Shown piece after piece: positions 1 through 9,054 of a stretch of 64,000 nt of DNA. Position numbers and translations under genes: made by a program. Every line of letters starts with the position of its first letter. Position 1 is the first letter of the stretch. Origin of the DNA: Ilumatobacteraceae bacterium (lineage in GTDB: Bacteria > Actinomycetota > Acidimicrobiia > Acidimicrobiales > Ilumatobacteraceae). The notes under the pieces are model-generated. The model saw only the letters and a program-made list of their open reading frames with translations, was not told where the DNA came from and searched no databases. The stretch is taken from the NCBI GenBank assembly GCA_021298195.1, contig JAJTEQ010000003.1, positions 1 to 64,000 of the forward strand. The letters run 5' to 3'.

Positions 1-154
1 CCACGATGGCGACCGCCACCACCGCGACCCATTCCCAGACCGCGCGAATCTGCTGGCGACGACGCTCGTCGGGATCGACGCGGGGCGATTCGCCGGTCTC
101 CTCGTCGGCCGCATCCGAGCCGAACTCGCCCACGATTCCCGTCTCCGATTCCAT
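1..154 (-). CDS. N-terminal fragment of a membrane protein, possibly signal peptidase I
   Basis: Only the first 51 residues lie in the window; the gene runs off the left edge. It starts at an ATG at 154, 27 bases past the stop of pafA, so it is probably the last gene of the same transcription unit. The first 35 residues are hydrophilic and acidic (MESETGIVGEF...), followed by QQIRAVWEWVAVVAVAIV, the start of a transmembrane helix. A charged cytoplasmic tail followed by one helix is how actinobacterial signal peptidase I (LepB) begins, but any N-terminally anchored membrane protein would look the same. The catalytic Ser and Lys lie outside the window, so the identity is a guess. Confidence 0.45.
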   Translation of the reverse strand, partial: MESETGIVGEFGSDAADEETGESPRVDPDERRRQQIRAVWEWVAVVAVAIV

Positions 155-181
155 GCGAACCCCACGGTATCGGTTCGGTCA

Positions 182-1540
182 TCAGAGAGATGCGATCAAT
201 CGCTCCACGCGCTCGTCGCGACTCTTGAAAGGGTCCTTGCACAGGACCGTCCGCTGGGCTTGGTCGTTCAACTTCAGATGCACCCAATCCACCGTGTAGT
301 CGCGCTTGCGCTCCTTCGCGGCGCGAATGAACTCGCCGCGCAACCGGGCGCGCGTCGTCTGCGGCGGGGTGTCCATCGCGGTCTCCACGTCGTTCGGAGC
401 ACAGATCGTCTCCACCAGTCCGTGTGATTGCAACTTGTTGAACAGACCACGGTCGCTCACGAGGTCGTGATACTGCAGGTCCACCAATTGGGCGCGCGGA
501 TCGCCGAGATCGATTCCGTGACGACGACAGTAGGAGTCGAGCAGCCGGTGCTTGATCACCCAGTCCACCTCACGATCGAGTTTCAAGGGATCGTTCTCGA
601 TGGTGGTGATGCAGTGTTCCCACATCTCGAGGGCGCGTTGCTCCATCGGGGGGAAACCCTTGGTCTCGGCGTACCGCAAGGCCCGATCGAGGTACTCGCG
701 CTGGATGTCGAGCGCGCTCACCTCGCGACCATTGGCGAGATTCACCGTTCGGCGACACGTCATGTCGTGACTGATGTCGCGGATGGCACGAATGGGGTTC
801 TCCAAGGTCATGTCCCGCAAGACCACCATCGGATCCTCGAGCATGCGGAGCATGCACGCCGTGGAACCGAGTTTCACGAACGTGGAATACTCGCTCATGT
901 TCGAGTCTCCGACGATCACGTGCAGGCGACGGAAACGCTCGGCGTCGGCGTGCGGTTCGTCGCGGGTGTTGATGATCGGTCGACTCCGGGTGGTGGCCGA
1001 GGACATGGTCTCCCAGATGTGATCGGCTCGTTGCATGATCGAATACACGGGACCCCGAGCGGTCTGGACGATCTTGCCGGCGCCGGTGAAGATCTGCCGC
1101 GACACGAGGAACGGAATCAACACCGCGGCGTGCGCCTCGGCGTCGTCGCCCCGAGCGGTCAGGTAGTTCTCGTGGCACCCGTAACTGTTGCCCGCCGAGT
1201 CGGTGTTGTTCTTGAACAGGTACACCGTGCCCCGGATACCTTCCTCGCGCAAGCGTTCCTCGGCCGACACGAGCAACGACTCCAGGATGCGTTCCCCCGC
1301 CTTGTCATGGACGACCGCGTCGTAGATCGAGTCGCACTCCGGGGTGGCGTACTCGGGATGGGAACCGACGTCGAGGTACAGGCGCGCGCCATTCTCGAGA
1401 AACACGTTGGAGCTGCGTCCCCACGTCACCACCTTGCGAAAGAGATAACGAGCCACTTCGTCCGGACTCAAACGTCGTTGACCCTTCAACGTGCAGGTGA
1501 CGCCGTACTCGTTCTCGAGTCCGTAGATGCGCCGATCCAT
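182..1540 (-). CDS. pafA: Pup--protein ligase PafA
   Basis: PafA joins the C-terminal glutamate of Pup to lysines of target proteins in an ATP-dependent reaction, tagging them for the bacterial proteasome. The 452-residue protein has the usual family length and the carboxylate-amine ligase fold. The nucleotide/Mg site GLENEYG is at residues 7-13, the conserved LYLD with the catalytic-base aspartate at D57 is followed by [10 protein letters not shown], and [18 protein letters not shown] forms the next active-site strand. It is a paralogue of Dop (3357-4841) but lacks the Dop-specific insertion before the aspartate. It lies downstream of prcA with a 91-base gap and is the last proteasome gene of the cluster. 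Confidence 0.97.
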   Translation of the reverse strand: MDRRIYGLENEYGVTCTLKGQRRLSPDEVARYLFRKVVTWGRSSNVFLENGARLYLDVGSHPEYATPECDSIYDAVVHDKAGERILESLLVSAEERLREEGIRGTVYLFKNNTDSAGNSYGCHENYLTARGDDAEAHAAVLIPFLVSRQIFTGAGKIVQTARGPVYSIMQRADHIWETMSSATTRSRPIINTRDEPHADAERFRRLHVIVGDSNMSEYSTFVKLGSTACMLRMLEDPMVVLRDMTLENPIRAIRDISHDMTCRRTVNLANGREVSALDIQREYLDRALRYAETKGFPPMEQRALEMWEHCITTIENDPLKLDREVDWVIKHRLLDSYCRRHGIDLGDPRAQLVDLQYHDLVSDRGLFNKLQSHGLVETICAPNDVETAMDTPPQTTRARLRGEFIRAAKERKRDYTVDWVHLKLNDQAQRTVLCKDPFKSRDERVERLIASL

Positions 1541-1631
1541 GGGGGAAACCTAGTTCGCGATCCATATCGGTGATCGGTCGGGACATCCACCAGCCGTCGC
1601 GAGCGGCCGTCCCCGTCGGCACGTACGGGGC

Positions 1632-2309
1632 TCAGGCGAGAAAGCCGGACACCTCGACGTCGTCCAGGCGCCGGAAGCAACGACGCCCGTTCGAACGCGA
1701 CAACACCGCCACCTCGGTGTCGTCGGCCCCGAGGGTGCGATCCGGACCGCACAAGGCGGCCACGCAACCGCGCACGGCCGCGCGCAGGTCGTCCTCCTTG
1801 CGCCACGTCTCGCTCAGACGAGCCGAGATCGCCTCGGCGTCACCTCCGAGAACGCTCATGCCCTGCTCGTCCACCAGCGTTCCGTCGTACATGATGTGGA
1901 ACAACTGGTCGGATTCCTGGGTGAATCCGACCTCGGCAACGAGGATCTCGACCTCGAGGGGCTTCATCTCGTGCGTGAAGGTTTGCCCCAGGATCTGGGC
2001 GTACTCGTTGGCCAGACTGCGTGCTTCCACGTCGTCGCGCGAGTACTGGTAACCCTTCACGTCGGCATTGCGGACACCGAATCGGCGCAAGGAATCGAAT
2101 TCGTTGTACTTGCCCACGCCGGCGAAACCGATGCGGTCGTAGATCTCGCTGATCTTGCGCAAGGTGTTCGAGGTGTTCTCGGCCACCAGCACGATTCCGT
2201 CGGCGTACTGAACCGCCACCAACGCCCGACCACGGGCGATTCCTTTGCGGGCGTAGTCCGCCCGGTCCTTCATGACCTGTTCGGGCGACACGTAGAACGG
2301 CTGACTCAC
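1632..2309 (-). CDS. prcA: proteasome subunit alpha
   Basis: This is the non-catalytic alpha subunit that forms the outer rings and gate of the 20S core particle (225 residues). It begins MSQPFYVSPEQVMKDRADYA, the typical actinobacterial alpha N-terminus whose first residues gate the pore, followed by the core fold (VAVQYADGIVLVAEN, ISEIYDRIGFAGVG). The start is taken as the GTG at 2309 because it overlaps the prcB stop by four bases (GTGA), a translational-coupling arrangement expected for subunits needed 1:1. A longer reading frame reaching upstream to 2636 is only prcB read in the wrong frame. Confidence 0.96.
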   Translation of the reverse strand: MSQPFYVSPEQVMKDRADYARKGIARGRALVAVQYADGIVLVAENTSNTLRKISEIYDRIGFAGVGKYNEFDSLRRFGVRNADVKGYQYSRDDVEARSLANEYAQILGQTFTHEMKPLEVEILVAEVGFTQESDQLFHIMYDGTLVDEQGMSVLGGDAEAISARLSETWRKEDDLRAAVRGCVAALCGPDRTLGADDTEVAVLSRSNGRRCFRRLDDVEVSGFLA

Positions 2310-3112
2310 GACGCACCTCCCTCGAGGATCGCGCGCTGTTCGGTGCGGAACGCCTCGAATCGCGGAGCCAGGTCGTCGTCGGCACGGCGCATCCAGCCGT
2401 CCTTGGTGATGGTGGCGACCACCGGGTAGATCCCGCGCAGCGCGTCGGCCCCACCGGTGGCCGCGTCGACGTCGGCCGCCTCGTGCAACGCTCGACAGGC
2501 CAGGGTCACCGCATCCTCGACCGGCATCGCCGGACGAAAGCCGACTTTCAGAACCGTCCCCGCGACACCACCACCGGAACCGGTGGCGACGAAGTCGCGC
2601 TCCTCGTACCGTCCTCCGGTGCCGTCGAAGTCCCACAGTCGACCGGTTTCCCGCAACAGGTCGTATCCGGCGAAAATCGGATACACCCCGAAACCCTGCA
2701 TGGCCGCGGGAAGGTTCGCGCGAACCAACTGCGACAGTTGGTTCGCCTTTCCTTCCAGGCTGATGGCGCGACCGTCGAGCTTCTCGAAATGCTCCAGCTG
2801 CAACTGGAAGACCTTGATCATGTCCATCGCCGGTCCGGCGGAACCCGAGATCGCCACACCGCTGAAGCGATCGGCCGGCATCAATTTCTCCATCTCACGA
2901 TTGGAGATGCGGTTGCCCATGGTCGCGCGTCGATCGCCCGCCATCACCACACCACCGTCGAAACGCAGGGCGAGAACGGTCGTGGCGTGAGGAGTCAACG
3001 GGGCGACTCCGCTCGTGGCGTCACCGACGCCGAACGGCTCGATTCCGACTCTCCGGAGCAGGTTCACGAAACTGCTACCCGGATCGTTCTGGGGACCGAA
3101 CATCGGCACCAC
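2306..3112 (-). CDS. prcB: proteasome subunit beta precursor
   Basis: This is the catalytic beta subunit of the 20S proteasome (268 residues with propeptide). The propeptide should be removed before Thr44, giving the N-terminal threonine nucleophile in the sequence PHATTVLALRFDGGVVMAGDRR; the conserved TT, D and K/R around MAGDRRAT match proteolytically active beta subunits. SGSAGPAMDMIKVFQLQLEHFEKL and ATGSGGGVA are further family motifs. The start is uncertain: two GTG codons (3112, 3109) follow directly on the pup stop, and an ATG lies at 3103. An AAGGGTGG ribosome-binding site lies within the last codons of pup. Confidence 0.96.
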   Translation of the reverse strand: MVPMFGPQNDPGSSFVNLLRRVGIEPFGVGDATSGVAPLTPHATTVLALRFDGGVVMAGDRRATMGNRISNREMEKLMPADRFSGVAISGSAGPAMDMIKVFQLQLEHFEKLDGRAISLEGKANQLSQLVRANLPAAMQGFGVYPIFAGYDLLRETGRLWDFDGTGGRYEERDFVATGSGGGVAGTVLKVGFRPAMPVEDAVTLACRALHEAADVDAATGGADALRGIYPVVATITKDGWMRRADDDLAPRFEAFRTEQRAILEGGAS

Positions 3113-3307
3113 TCATTCACCACCCTTTTGGATGTAGGACTTCACGAAATCCTCGGCGTTCGACTCCAGCACGTCGTCGATCTCGTCGAGCAAGTCGTCG
3201 AGCTCGGCGCGGAGCTTGTCGCCTTGCTCGGTCGTGGCACCCGCCTCGGCGCTCACCTCCGCCGTGCGATCGGACGGCTGCTTCTGTTTGTGCACTCGTT
3301 CGGCCAT
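3113..3307 (-). CDS. pup: prokaryotic ubiquitin-like protein Pup
   Basis: Pup is the small, largely disordered modifier that PafA attaches to lysines and Mpa recognises. The 64 residues begin MAERVHKQKQPSD. The coiled-coil-forming half (LRAELDDLLDEIDDVLESNAE) that binds the Mpa coiled coil is present, and the protein ends SYIQKGGE. It ends in Glu rather than Gln, so the deamidation by Dop required in mycobacteria is not needed here and the translated product is ready for ligation. The start is the ATG at 3307; an upstream in-frame extension to 3436 has no Pup character. It sits between dop and prcB, as in other actinobacteria. Confidence 0.97.
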   Translation of the reverse strand: MAERVHKQKQPSDRTAEVSAEAGATTEQGDKLRAELDDLLDEIDDVLESNAEDFVKSYIQKGGE

Positions 3308-3356
3308 GGTCACTCCTCTCCCCAATCCTGCCACCGAACGCGGGTGATCGTCACCT

Positions 3357-4841
3357 TCAGGCCCCGAGACGGTCGACCAGGTCCGCGATCGACGTGCTGG
3401 ACTCCAACAATTCGCCCACGTGGGCCTTGGTTCCACGCAACGGTTCCATCATCGGGATCCGGCGCAAGGGGTCGCGACCGACGTCGAAGACCATGCTGTC
3501 CCAATTCGCCGCCACGATGTCGTCGGGCCAACGGCGCAGACACTCACCGCGGAAATACGCCCGGGTCGTCTCCGGGGCCCGCTCGATTCCGCGCGACACG
3601 TCCTCGGCCGTGACGAACGTGCGCAGGCCGACCTTGGCCGACAGTCCCTTGCCGGGACGCATGTCGTGGTATTGCAAGTCGATGGCCCGCAAACGAGCGT
3701 CCCCGGCGGGAATGGAATGACGTTGTGCGTACGCGGCGAGCAGTCTCTCCTTGGCGACCCAGTCCACGATGTCGGCGACACTCGTGCGATCACCCGCGAG
3801 GCCCGTCAGCACCTCTTCCCACAACGCCAGAACCAAACGGCCGACCTGATCGCCGACCGAAGCCAGACCCCGTTCGTCGGCGTAGCGGGTGGCGCGTTCG
3901 AAGAGGCTCCATTGAATGTCGAGGGCGCTCATGCGCGACCCGGACTGCATGAGAACCGTGCGGCGCAAGGTGGGATCGTGACTGATCTGTCGGATGGCCG
4001 GCACCGGGTGGGCCAGGGCCAGATCGGAGCCGAGGAATCCATCCTCGATCATGCTCAACACGATGCTGGTGGTTCCGAGCTTCAGGAGCGTCGCTCCCTC
4101 CGACATGTTCGCGTCGCCCACGATCACGTGGAGTCGGCGATATTTCTGGGGGTCACAATGGGGCTCGTCACGGGTGTTGACGATCGGTCGCTTCAGCGTG
4201 GTCTCGAGTCCCACCTCCTCCTCGAAGAAGTCCGCGCGCTGACTGATCTGGAACGGGACCTCGGTCGACGAGAAACCCGGGGCCTCGCCCCCCACCTTGC
4301 CCGCTCCACAGAAGATCTGGCGGGTGACGAAGTGCGGAGTGATCTCGGCCACCAATCGACCGAAGGGTGTCTCACGGGCGACGAGGAAGTTCTCGTGACA
4401 GCCGTAGCTGTTGCCCTTGCCGTCGCTGTTGTTCTTGTGCACGAGCAACTCGGCGCCGTCGGGCAACAACGGCGCCGCCAACGCCATCGAGAGACGGACG
4501 ATCTCCTCGGCCGAACGGTCGTAGACGAGGGCCTGCAGAGCGTCGGAACATTCGGGTGTCGAGATCTCCGGGTGCGCGTGATCGACGTAGTAACGAGCAC
4601 CGTTCGTGAGAACCGCGTTCACGAGGTGTGATTCCACCTCGGGGGCCAGCGCATCCTCGTACGAGAATCCGCGGGCGTCGACCCCGGGGGTTTCGTCCTC
4701 GAAGTCCCAATCGACGCGTCGCGAACGATCGTTGACGTAGGCGTTGATGAGAACCGACGACGCCGCCACCGGATTGGACTCTCCCCCGCGCACGAGAATC
4801 CCGTACTCGGTCTCGATACCGCAGACTTTGGGAATGGCCAT
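3357..4841 (-). CDS. dop: Pup deamidase/depupylase Dop
   Basis: Dop hydrolyses the isopeptide bond between Pup and its target and, in species with Pup-GGQ, deamidates Pup. The 494-residue protein shares the PafA fold: GIETEYG at residues 8-14, YYVDHAHPEISTPECSD with the catalytic aspartate at D87, and [17 protein letters not shown]. The segment of about 40 residues between them (roughly 35-75, with DWDFEDETPGVDARGF) is the Dop-loop that separates Dop from PafA. Because Pup here already ends in Glu, depupylation is its probable main role. The start is the ATG at 4841, 11 bases after the mpa stop; the ribosome-binding site is weak. Confidence 0.96.
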   Translation of the reverse strand: MAIPKVCGIETEYGILVRGGESNPVAASSVLINAYVNDRSRRVDWDFEDETPGVDARGFSYEDALAPEVESHLVNAVLTNGARYYVDHAHPEISTPECSDALQALVYDRSAEEIVRLSMALAAPLLPDGAELLVHKNNSDGKGNSYGCHENFLVARETPFGRLVAEITPHFVTRQIFCGAGKVGGEAPGFSSTEVPFQISQRADFFEEEVGLETTLKRPIVNTRDEPHCDPQKYRRLHVIVGDANMSEGATLLKLGTTSIVLSMIEDGFLGSDLALAHPVPAIRQISHDPTLRRTVLMQSGSRMSALDIQWSLFERATRYADERGLASVGDQVGRLVLALWEEVLTGLAGDRTSVADIVDWVAKERLLAAYAQRHSIPAGDARLRAIDLQYHDMRPGKGLSAKVGLRTFVTAEDVSRGIERAPETTRAYFRGECLRRWPDDIVAANWDSMVFDVGRDPLRRIPMMEPLRGTKAHVGELLESSTSIADLVDRLGA

Positions 4842-4852
4842 GTTCCGGCCCG

Positions 4853-6607
4853 TCAGAGGTACTGACCGGTGGCGCTGCGCTCGATGGCGCGGCCCCCGGC
4901 CACACCCGCGGTCGTGCGACCTTCGTTGACCAGGGTGCGGATGAACACGATTCGTTCGCCCTTCTTTCCCGAGATCTTCGCCCAGTCGTCCGGGTTGGTC
5001 GTGTTGGGAAGGTCCTCGTGCTCCCGGAACTCCTGACGAATCGAGTCCAGCAGGTCTTGGGTGCGCACTCCGCGAGTGCCCCCGGCGATCACGCGTTTGA
5101 TGGCCAACTTCTTCGCCCGACGCACGATGTTCTCGATCATGGCGCCCGACGAAAAGTCGCGATAGCACAGGACTTCCTTGTCACCGTTGGCGTACGTCAC
5201 CTCGAGGAAGCGGTTCTCCTCGTCGGTGCGATACATCATCTCGGCGGTCACGTCGATCATCGCCGACACGGCGGCTTCGGCCGACCCGGCCCGGGTCACC
5301 TCGTCCTCGTCGAGCGGAACGTCGACGGTGAGATAGCGCGCGAAGATCTGCCGGGCGGCGACCTCGGTGGGACGCTCGATCTTGATCTTCACGTCGAGAC
5401 GTCCGGGCCGCAGGATGGCCGGGTCGATCAGATCCTCGCGATTCGTCGCCCCGATGACGATGACGTTGCGCAACCCCTCCACGCCGTCGATCTCGGCCAA
5501 CAATTGCGGAACGATCGTCGACTCCATGTCCGACGAGATGCCGGTGCCACGGGTGCGGAACATCGAGTCCATCTCGTCGAAGAAGACGATGACCGGCCAA
5601 CCCTCCTCGCTCTTCTCACGGGCCCGCTGGAACACCAAACGGATCTGACGCTCGGTCTCACCCACGTACTTGTTCAACAACTCGGGACCCTTGATGTTGA
5701 TGAAGTAGCTGCGACCCTTCTCGTCACCGGTCTTGGACGCCACCTTCTTGGCCAGGCTGTTGGCCACCGCCTTGGCGATGAGGGTCTTGCCGCAACCGGG
5801 CGGTCCGTACAGCAGGATTCCCTTTGGTGCCGGCAGGGCGTGCTCGGCGAACAGGTCCTGATAGAGGAAAGGGAGCTCCACCGCGTCGGCGATCTGCTCG
5901 ATCTGGCTGTCGAGACCACCGATGTCGTGATAGCTGATGTCGGGGACCTCCTCCAGCAGCAGATCCTCGATCTCGGGACGCGGAAGCTTCTCGAGGAGCA
6001 GGTGCGTGCGGGGATCGAGTCGCACCGTGTCGCCCGATCGCAGATGTACGCCGCGCAGGGCGTCGGCCAACTCGCAGACGATCTCTTCGTCGGTGCGCCC
6101 GACGACGATGGCGCGAACCCCGTCCTCGAGCACCTCCTTGATGGAGACCACGTCGCCGGCTCCCTCGGCCGAACGCGCGGTGACCACGTTGAAACTCTCG
6201 TTCAACACCACCTCGGCGCCCCGTTCCAGGGTGTCGATGTCGATCTCGGGGTGCAGGTTCACCCGCATCTTGCGTCCGCTCGTGAGCACGTCGACCGTTC
6301 CGTCGTCGTTCTTGCCGACCACCACCCCGTAGGCCGAGGGCGGTTGGGACAACTTGTCGACTTCGTCGCGCAAGGAGGCGATGTTCTCGCGAGCCCCCCG
6401 CAACGCGTGACTGAGTTTTTCGTTCTTCTCGACCTCTTGGGAGAGCAGACCCTTGGTCTCGAGCAGACGCTCCTCCAACTGACGCAGGCGTCGCGGGGCC
6501 TCGTTCAATCGACGCCGAAGGCCGGCGACCTCGGCCTCGAGAACCTTCACGGCTCCGCGGAGCGACTCGATGTCCGATTCGTCGGGTTGCGATTCGTCGG
6601 GTTGCAT
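4853..6607 (-). CDS. mpa: proteasome-associated AAA+ ATPase Mpa/ARC
   Basis: Mpa is the hexameric unfoldase that captures pupylated proteins and threads them into the 20S core (584 residues). In order: an N-terminal coiled coil (about 13-88) that binds Pup, tandem OB domains (about 90-225), and an AAA+ module with Walker A GPPGCGKT (268-275), Walker B VIVFFDE (339-345), and arginine-finger region ILRPGRLD. The C-terminus is GQYL, the penultimate-tyrosine motif that docks into the proteasome alpha ring and opens its gate. The ATG at 6607 is supported by a strong AGGAGGT ribosome-binding site; the open frame upstream to 6787 is not coding-like. It is the first gene of the proteasome operon. Confidence 0.97.
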   Translation of the reverse strand: MQPDESQPDESDIESLRGAVKVLEAEVAGLRRRLNEAPRRLRQLEERLLETKGLLSQEVEKNEKLSHALRGARENIASLRDEVDKLSQPPSAYGVVVGKNDDGTVDVLTSGRKMRVNLHPEIDIDTLERGAEVVLNESFNVVTARSAEGAGDVVSIKEVLEDGVRAIVVGRTDEEIVCELADALRGVHLRSGDTVRLDPRTHLLLEKLPRPEIEDLLLEEVPDISYHDIGGLDSQIEQIADAVELPFLYQDLFAEHALPAPKGILLYGPPGCGKTLIAKAVANSLAKKVASKTGDEKGRSYFINIKGPELLNKYVGETERQIRLVFQRAREKSEEGWPVIVFFDEMDSMFRTRGTGISSDMESTIVPQLLAEIDGVEGLRNVIVIGATNREDLIDPAILRPGRLDVKIKIERPTEVAARQIFARYLTVDVPLDEDEVTRAGSAEAAVSAMIDVTAEMMYRTDEENRFLEVTYANGDKEVLCYRDFSSGAMIENIVRRAKKLAIKRVIAGGTRGVRTQDLLDSIRQEFREHEDLPNTTNPDDWAKISGKKGERIVFIRTLVNEGRTTAGVAGGRAIERSATGQYL

Positions 6608-6741
6608 CCGGACCTCCTGGCGAAAAACTACACCGGGTCCTCGCGGGTCAGCGTGGCGAGCACCTCGGGGAACCCGATTCCGGTCACACCCCGCCTCGTG
6701 GAACATCGTGACCCGGTGCCACCGATGAGCCCCCCGACCTG

Positions 6742-6747
6742 TAAAGT
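6742..6747 (+). promoter_or_regulatory. possible -10 element upstream of the ferredoxin gene
   Basis: TAAAGT, preceded by CTG, fits the actinobacterial TANNNT -10 pattern in the 220-base divergent region between mpa and the ferredoxin. It would give a 5' leader of about 70 bases. No convincing -35 was found, so this is a weak call. Confidence 0.3.
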
Positions 6748-6827
6748 GGCGATGCGTCGCCGATGTGCGCGACGCCGGGATCGCCATCTGGACCCGCCGT
6801 CATTTCACGAGGAGCAAGCGAGCAAAC

Positions 6828-7073
6828 ATGAAGGTCTGGATCGACCAGGATCTCTGCACCGGCGACGGACTCTGCGAGGAGATCGCCCCCGATGTCTTTA
6901 CTCTGCTGGATGACGGCTTGGCCTACGTGAAGGAAGGCAGCAAGATCTTCGCGACCGCCAAGGGCAATCCCCAGGGCGCCGACGGTCTGGCCAACTTCGC
7001 CGACAGTCAGCTCGACGGAGTCGTGGAATCCGCCGAGGAGTGCCCCGGCGAGTGCATCTTCATCGAACCCTGA
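6828..7073 (+). CDS. small ferredoxin
   Basis: An 81-residue acidic ferredoxin. Cysteines C10 and C16 (DLCTGDGLCEEIAPDVF) and C72 (EECPGEC, C76 nearby) fit a [3Fe-4S] or atypical [4Fe-4S] single-cluster ferredoxin of the kind that donates electrons to cytochromes P450 and other oxygenases. It is divergent from mpa and convergent with trmI. The start at 6828 has GAGGAGCAAG upstream; an in-frame ATG at 6765 would add a basic, non-family leader. A ferredoxin of this sort often lies beside the actinobacterial proteasome locus, but a functional link is not shown. Its redox partner is not in the window. Confidence 0.85.
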   Translation: MKVWIDQDLCTGDGLCEEIAPDVFTLLDDGLAYVKEGSKIFATAKGNPQGADGLANFADSQLDGVVESAEECPGECIFIEP

Positions 7074-7077
7074 TCGG

Positions 7078-7851
7078 TCACTCGCCGAGCAATCGGCCCA
7101 CCGTCAAGAACCCCGTGTGCGCCACCATCCGGTGATCTGGTCGCACGGCCATGCCTTCGATGTACCAACCGCGGTGCAGAACCTCGAGAGTTCTCGTGCC
7201 CGTCCATGACGGGTTCGCCAGGGCCTCGCGCGTTTGCGCGGCCTGCGTGATCGACGGCGTGTAGGCCACGAGTATCCCGCCGGGACGCATCACCCGTTGG
7301 GCGTGGGGAACCACCTGCCACGGTTCGGGGAGGTCCAGTACGACGCGGTCGATGTCGGTCGCATCGATGCCCTCGTAACAGTCACGAACTTGCACGTCGT
7401 AACGCTGGAGCGCCTCCTCGCCGAGGAACGACCGCACGTTGGTGACCGCACGATTGGCGAAATCCTCGCGTAGTTCGTAGCCGGTGATGTGCGCGCCGTA
7501 GCGCAACATGGTCATCGACAACGCTCCGGACCCCACGCCACTCTCGAGCACCCGCACACCCGGGCCGATGTCGGCCAGCATGCAGATGGGTGCGAGATCT
7601 TTCGGATAGATGACCTGAGCGCCCCGAGGCATCTCGACCACGAAGTCCTCGAGCGTGGGACGCAGTGCGATGTAACGAGCCCCCTTGGTCGATTGCACGC
7701 GACTTCCCTCGGGCCGTCCGGCGATCTCGGAATGGGAAACGAAGCCGGCGTGGCTGTGGAACTCCGCGCCCTCGGCGAGCGTGATCAGATAACGACGCTG
7801 CTTGCCGTCGATCAGGAGCACCTTGTCTCCGTAGTTGAACTGGGCACTCAT
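7078..7851 (-). CDS. trmI: tRNA (adenine-58-N1)-methyltransferase TrmI
   Basis: TrmI methylates N1 of A58 in the T-loop of tRNAs, using S-adenosylmethionine (257 residues). The N-terminal beta-barrel domain (about 1-75) is followed by the Rossmann methyltransferase: SAM-binding VLESGVGSGALS (101-112), acidic GYELRED, and catalytic VLDLPEPW with D173. Its ATG overlaps the stop of the thiolase gene by four bases (ATGA), so the two tRNA T-loop enzymes are translationally coupled. trmI near the proteasome locus is also the mycobacterial arrangement. Confidence 0.93.
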   Translation of the reverse strand: MSAQFNYGDKVLLIDGKQRRYLITLAEGAEFHSHAGFVSHSEIAGRPEGSRVQSTKGARYIALRPTLEDFVVEMPRGAQVIYPKDLAPICMLADIGPGVRVLESGVGSGALSMTMLRYGAHITGYELREDFANRAVTNVRSFLGEEALQRYDVQVRDCYEGIDATDIDRVVLDLPEPWQVVPHAQRVMRPGGILVAYTPSITQAAQTREALANPSWTGTRTLEVLHRGWYIEGMAVRPDHRMVAHTGFLTVGRLLGE

Positions 7852-8855
7852 CGCGCTTCGACCTCCATCGTCGCCCGTCGCTCGGCGCGACTCTTCTTCC
7901 TCACCAGATCGACGGACACCGGCGCGTGGGCCGCCGATCGCTCGACCAAACGACAAAAGGCGCACACGATCTCACCGTCGACCGCGTGCTCGTCGGCCAC
8001 TCCGGTCGCGGCCCCGCACCGAGCGCAGGGGCGAACGCTGTCGGCGCCGGTCGCCGCCAGATCGGCCAGGAGAGGCGCCATGCGATCGAGGAACCCGAGG
8101 TAGTAGGACGCCTTGGTTCCCGGCGACTTCTCCTCGAGGGAGTTCAGCGCCTCCTTGTACCCGAGATGCCGATTGCCGGCCGCCATCGGGCATTCCTCGA
8201 TGATGTAGTCGATGCCCCGCACCACGCACCACGCGGCCATCTCGCGCTCGGTCAGACGAATCAGAGGCTTCACCTTTCTCGGGAAGCCGTGACGCGCCGG
8301 CAACACCGGCAGTTGGCGCGCGAGGTACTCGACGTCCCAACGCAAGGCGTTCCCGAAGAGCACGGCCGCCTCGTCGTCCAGGTTGTGTCCGGTCACGACC
8401 ACGTCGTACCCGCCGTCGAGAGCCGCCTTGTCGAAGAGGTGGCGTTTGCTCATGCCGCACGCCGAACACGGCACTCGCCCGGTGGCCTTGGCCGCCGTCG
8501 GTACGTCGTAGCCGTACTCCTCGCGCAGGGACACGACGTTCAGGACGAGTCCCCGTTCGGCGGCGAAACGTTCCGCGTACCCCCGGGACTCGTCGCTGTA
8601 CTCACCGATGCCGAGCGCGATGTACAAACCGTCGGCCCGATAGCCCAGATCCACCAGCAGGTCCCACACCGCCAACGAGTCCTTGCCGCCCGACACCGCC
8701 ACCAGGATCCGATCCGACGCGGTGAACATCTCGTGATCGTGGATCGCCTTGGCGACCTGACGGCGGCACAACTGCAGGAAATGTTCCGCACAGAAATTGG
8801 CGTTGTGACGGGGAAGGTCGATGATCGCCGGCTCACGGCACGTGCGACACTTCAT
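7848..8855 (-). CDS. ttuA: TtuA-type tRNA-5-methyluridine(54) 2-sulfurtransferase
   Basis: A PP-loop ATPase of the TtuA/TtcA group (335 residues), which activates a tRNA base by adenylation and replaces oxygen with sulfur. The N-terminal zinc finger uses C3, C6, C22 and H25. The PP-loop SGGKDS is at 55-60. The three cluster cysteines are C130 and C133 (PCSACGMSKR) and C222 (EECPM), the same numbering I recall for the Thermus enzyme. A C-terminal zinc finger has C277, C280, C298 and C301. Two zinc fingers plus CxxC after the PP-loop separate it from TilS and MnmA. Overlap with trmI (A58) and adjacency to a sulfur-carrier gene support action on U54. The U54 target itself is inferred. Confidence 0.85.
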   Translation of the reverse strand: MKCRTCREPAIIDLPRHNANFCAEHFLQLCRRQVAKAIHDHEMFTASDRILVAVSGGKDSLAVWDLLVDLGYRADGLYIALGIGEYSDESRGYAERFAAERGLVLNVVSLREEYGYDVPTAAKATGRVPCSACGMSKRHLFDKAALDGGYDVVVTGHNLDDEAAVLFGNALRWDVEYLARQLPVLPARHGFPRKVKPLIRLTEREMAAWCVVRGIDYIIEECPMAAGNRHLGYKEALNSLEEKSPGTKASYYLGFLDRMAPLLADLAATGADSVRPCARCGAATGVADEHAVDGEIVCAFCRLVERSAAHAPVSVDLVRKKSRAERRATMEVEAR

Positions 8856-8856
8856 G

Positions 8857-9054
8857 TCAGGCTCCGCCGGAGATGACCGGGCGAATCTCGATCACATCGT
8901 CCCGATCGAGCTCGGCGTCGCCGGGAACCAGGGTTCCGTTGCGAATCACGAGGTGGCCCTCTCGGGCCAGCTCGAGCTCGGCCAGCAACGCATGAACCCG
9001 ACGTCGGCCGTCGATGACGATCTCGCGCCGAGGATTGCGCAGGATCACTTTCAT
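8857..9054 (-). CDS. ubiquitin-fold sulfur-carrier protein, TtuB/MoaD/ThiS-like
   Basis: A 65-residue beta-grasp protein: MKVILRNPRREIVIDGRRRVH..., then the mid-region LVIRNGTLVPGDAELDRDD, and the C-terminal strand DVIEIRPVISGGA. Length, the V-x-G-x-L-V-P-x-D pattern and the diglycine tail are those of ThiS/MoaD/TtuB carriers, which carry sulfur as a C-terminal thiocarboxylate and, for TtuB, can also be conjugated to lysines. It lies one base from ttuA, so it is most likely that enzyme's sulfur donor. Oddly, one Ala follows the GG, so a protease step may be needed. No E1-like activating enzyme is seen in the window. Confidence 0.82.
   Translation of the reverse strand: MKVILRNPRREIVIDGRRRVHALLAELELAREGHLVIRNGTLVPGDAELDRDDVIEIRPVISGGA

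Noticed and set aside
6765-6830. longer start for the ferredoxin at 6765
   Set aside because: The added leader is basic and unlike ferredoxins, while the ATG at 6828 begins at the normal family N-terminus and has a purine-rich site upstream.
5018-6913. 631-aa open frame on the plus strand opposite mpa
   Set aside because: It is the mirror of a conserved AAA+ gene with a strong ribosome-binding site; its protein has no recognisable domain and its composition (His, Arg, Asp, Gly rich) is that of antisense high-GC DNA.
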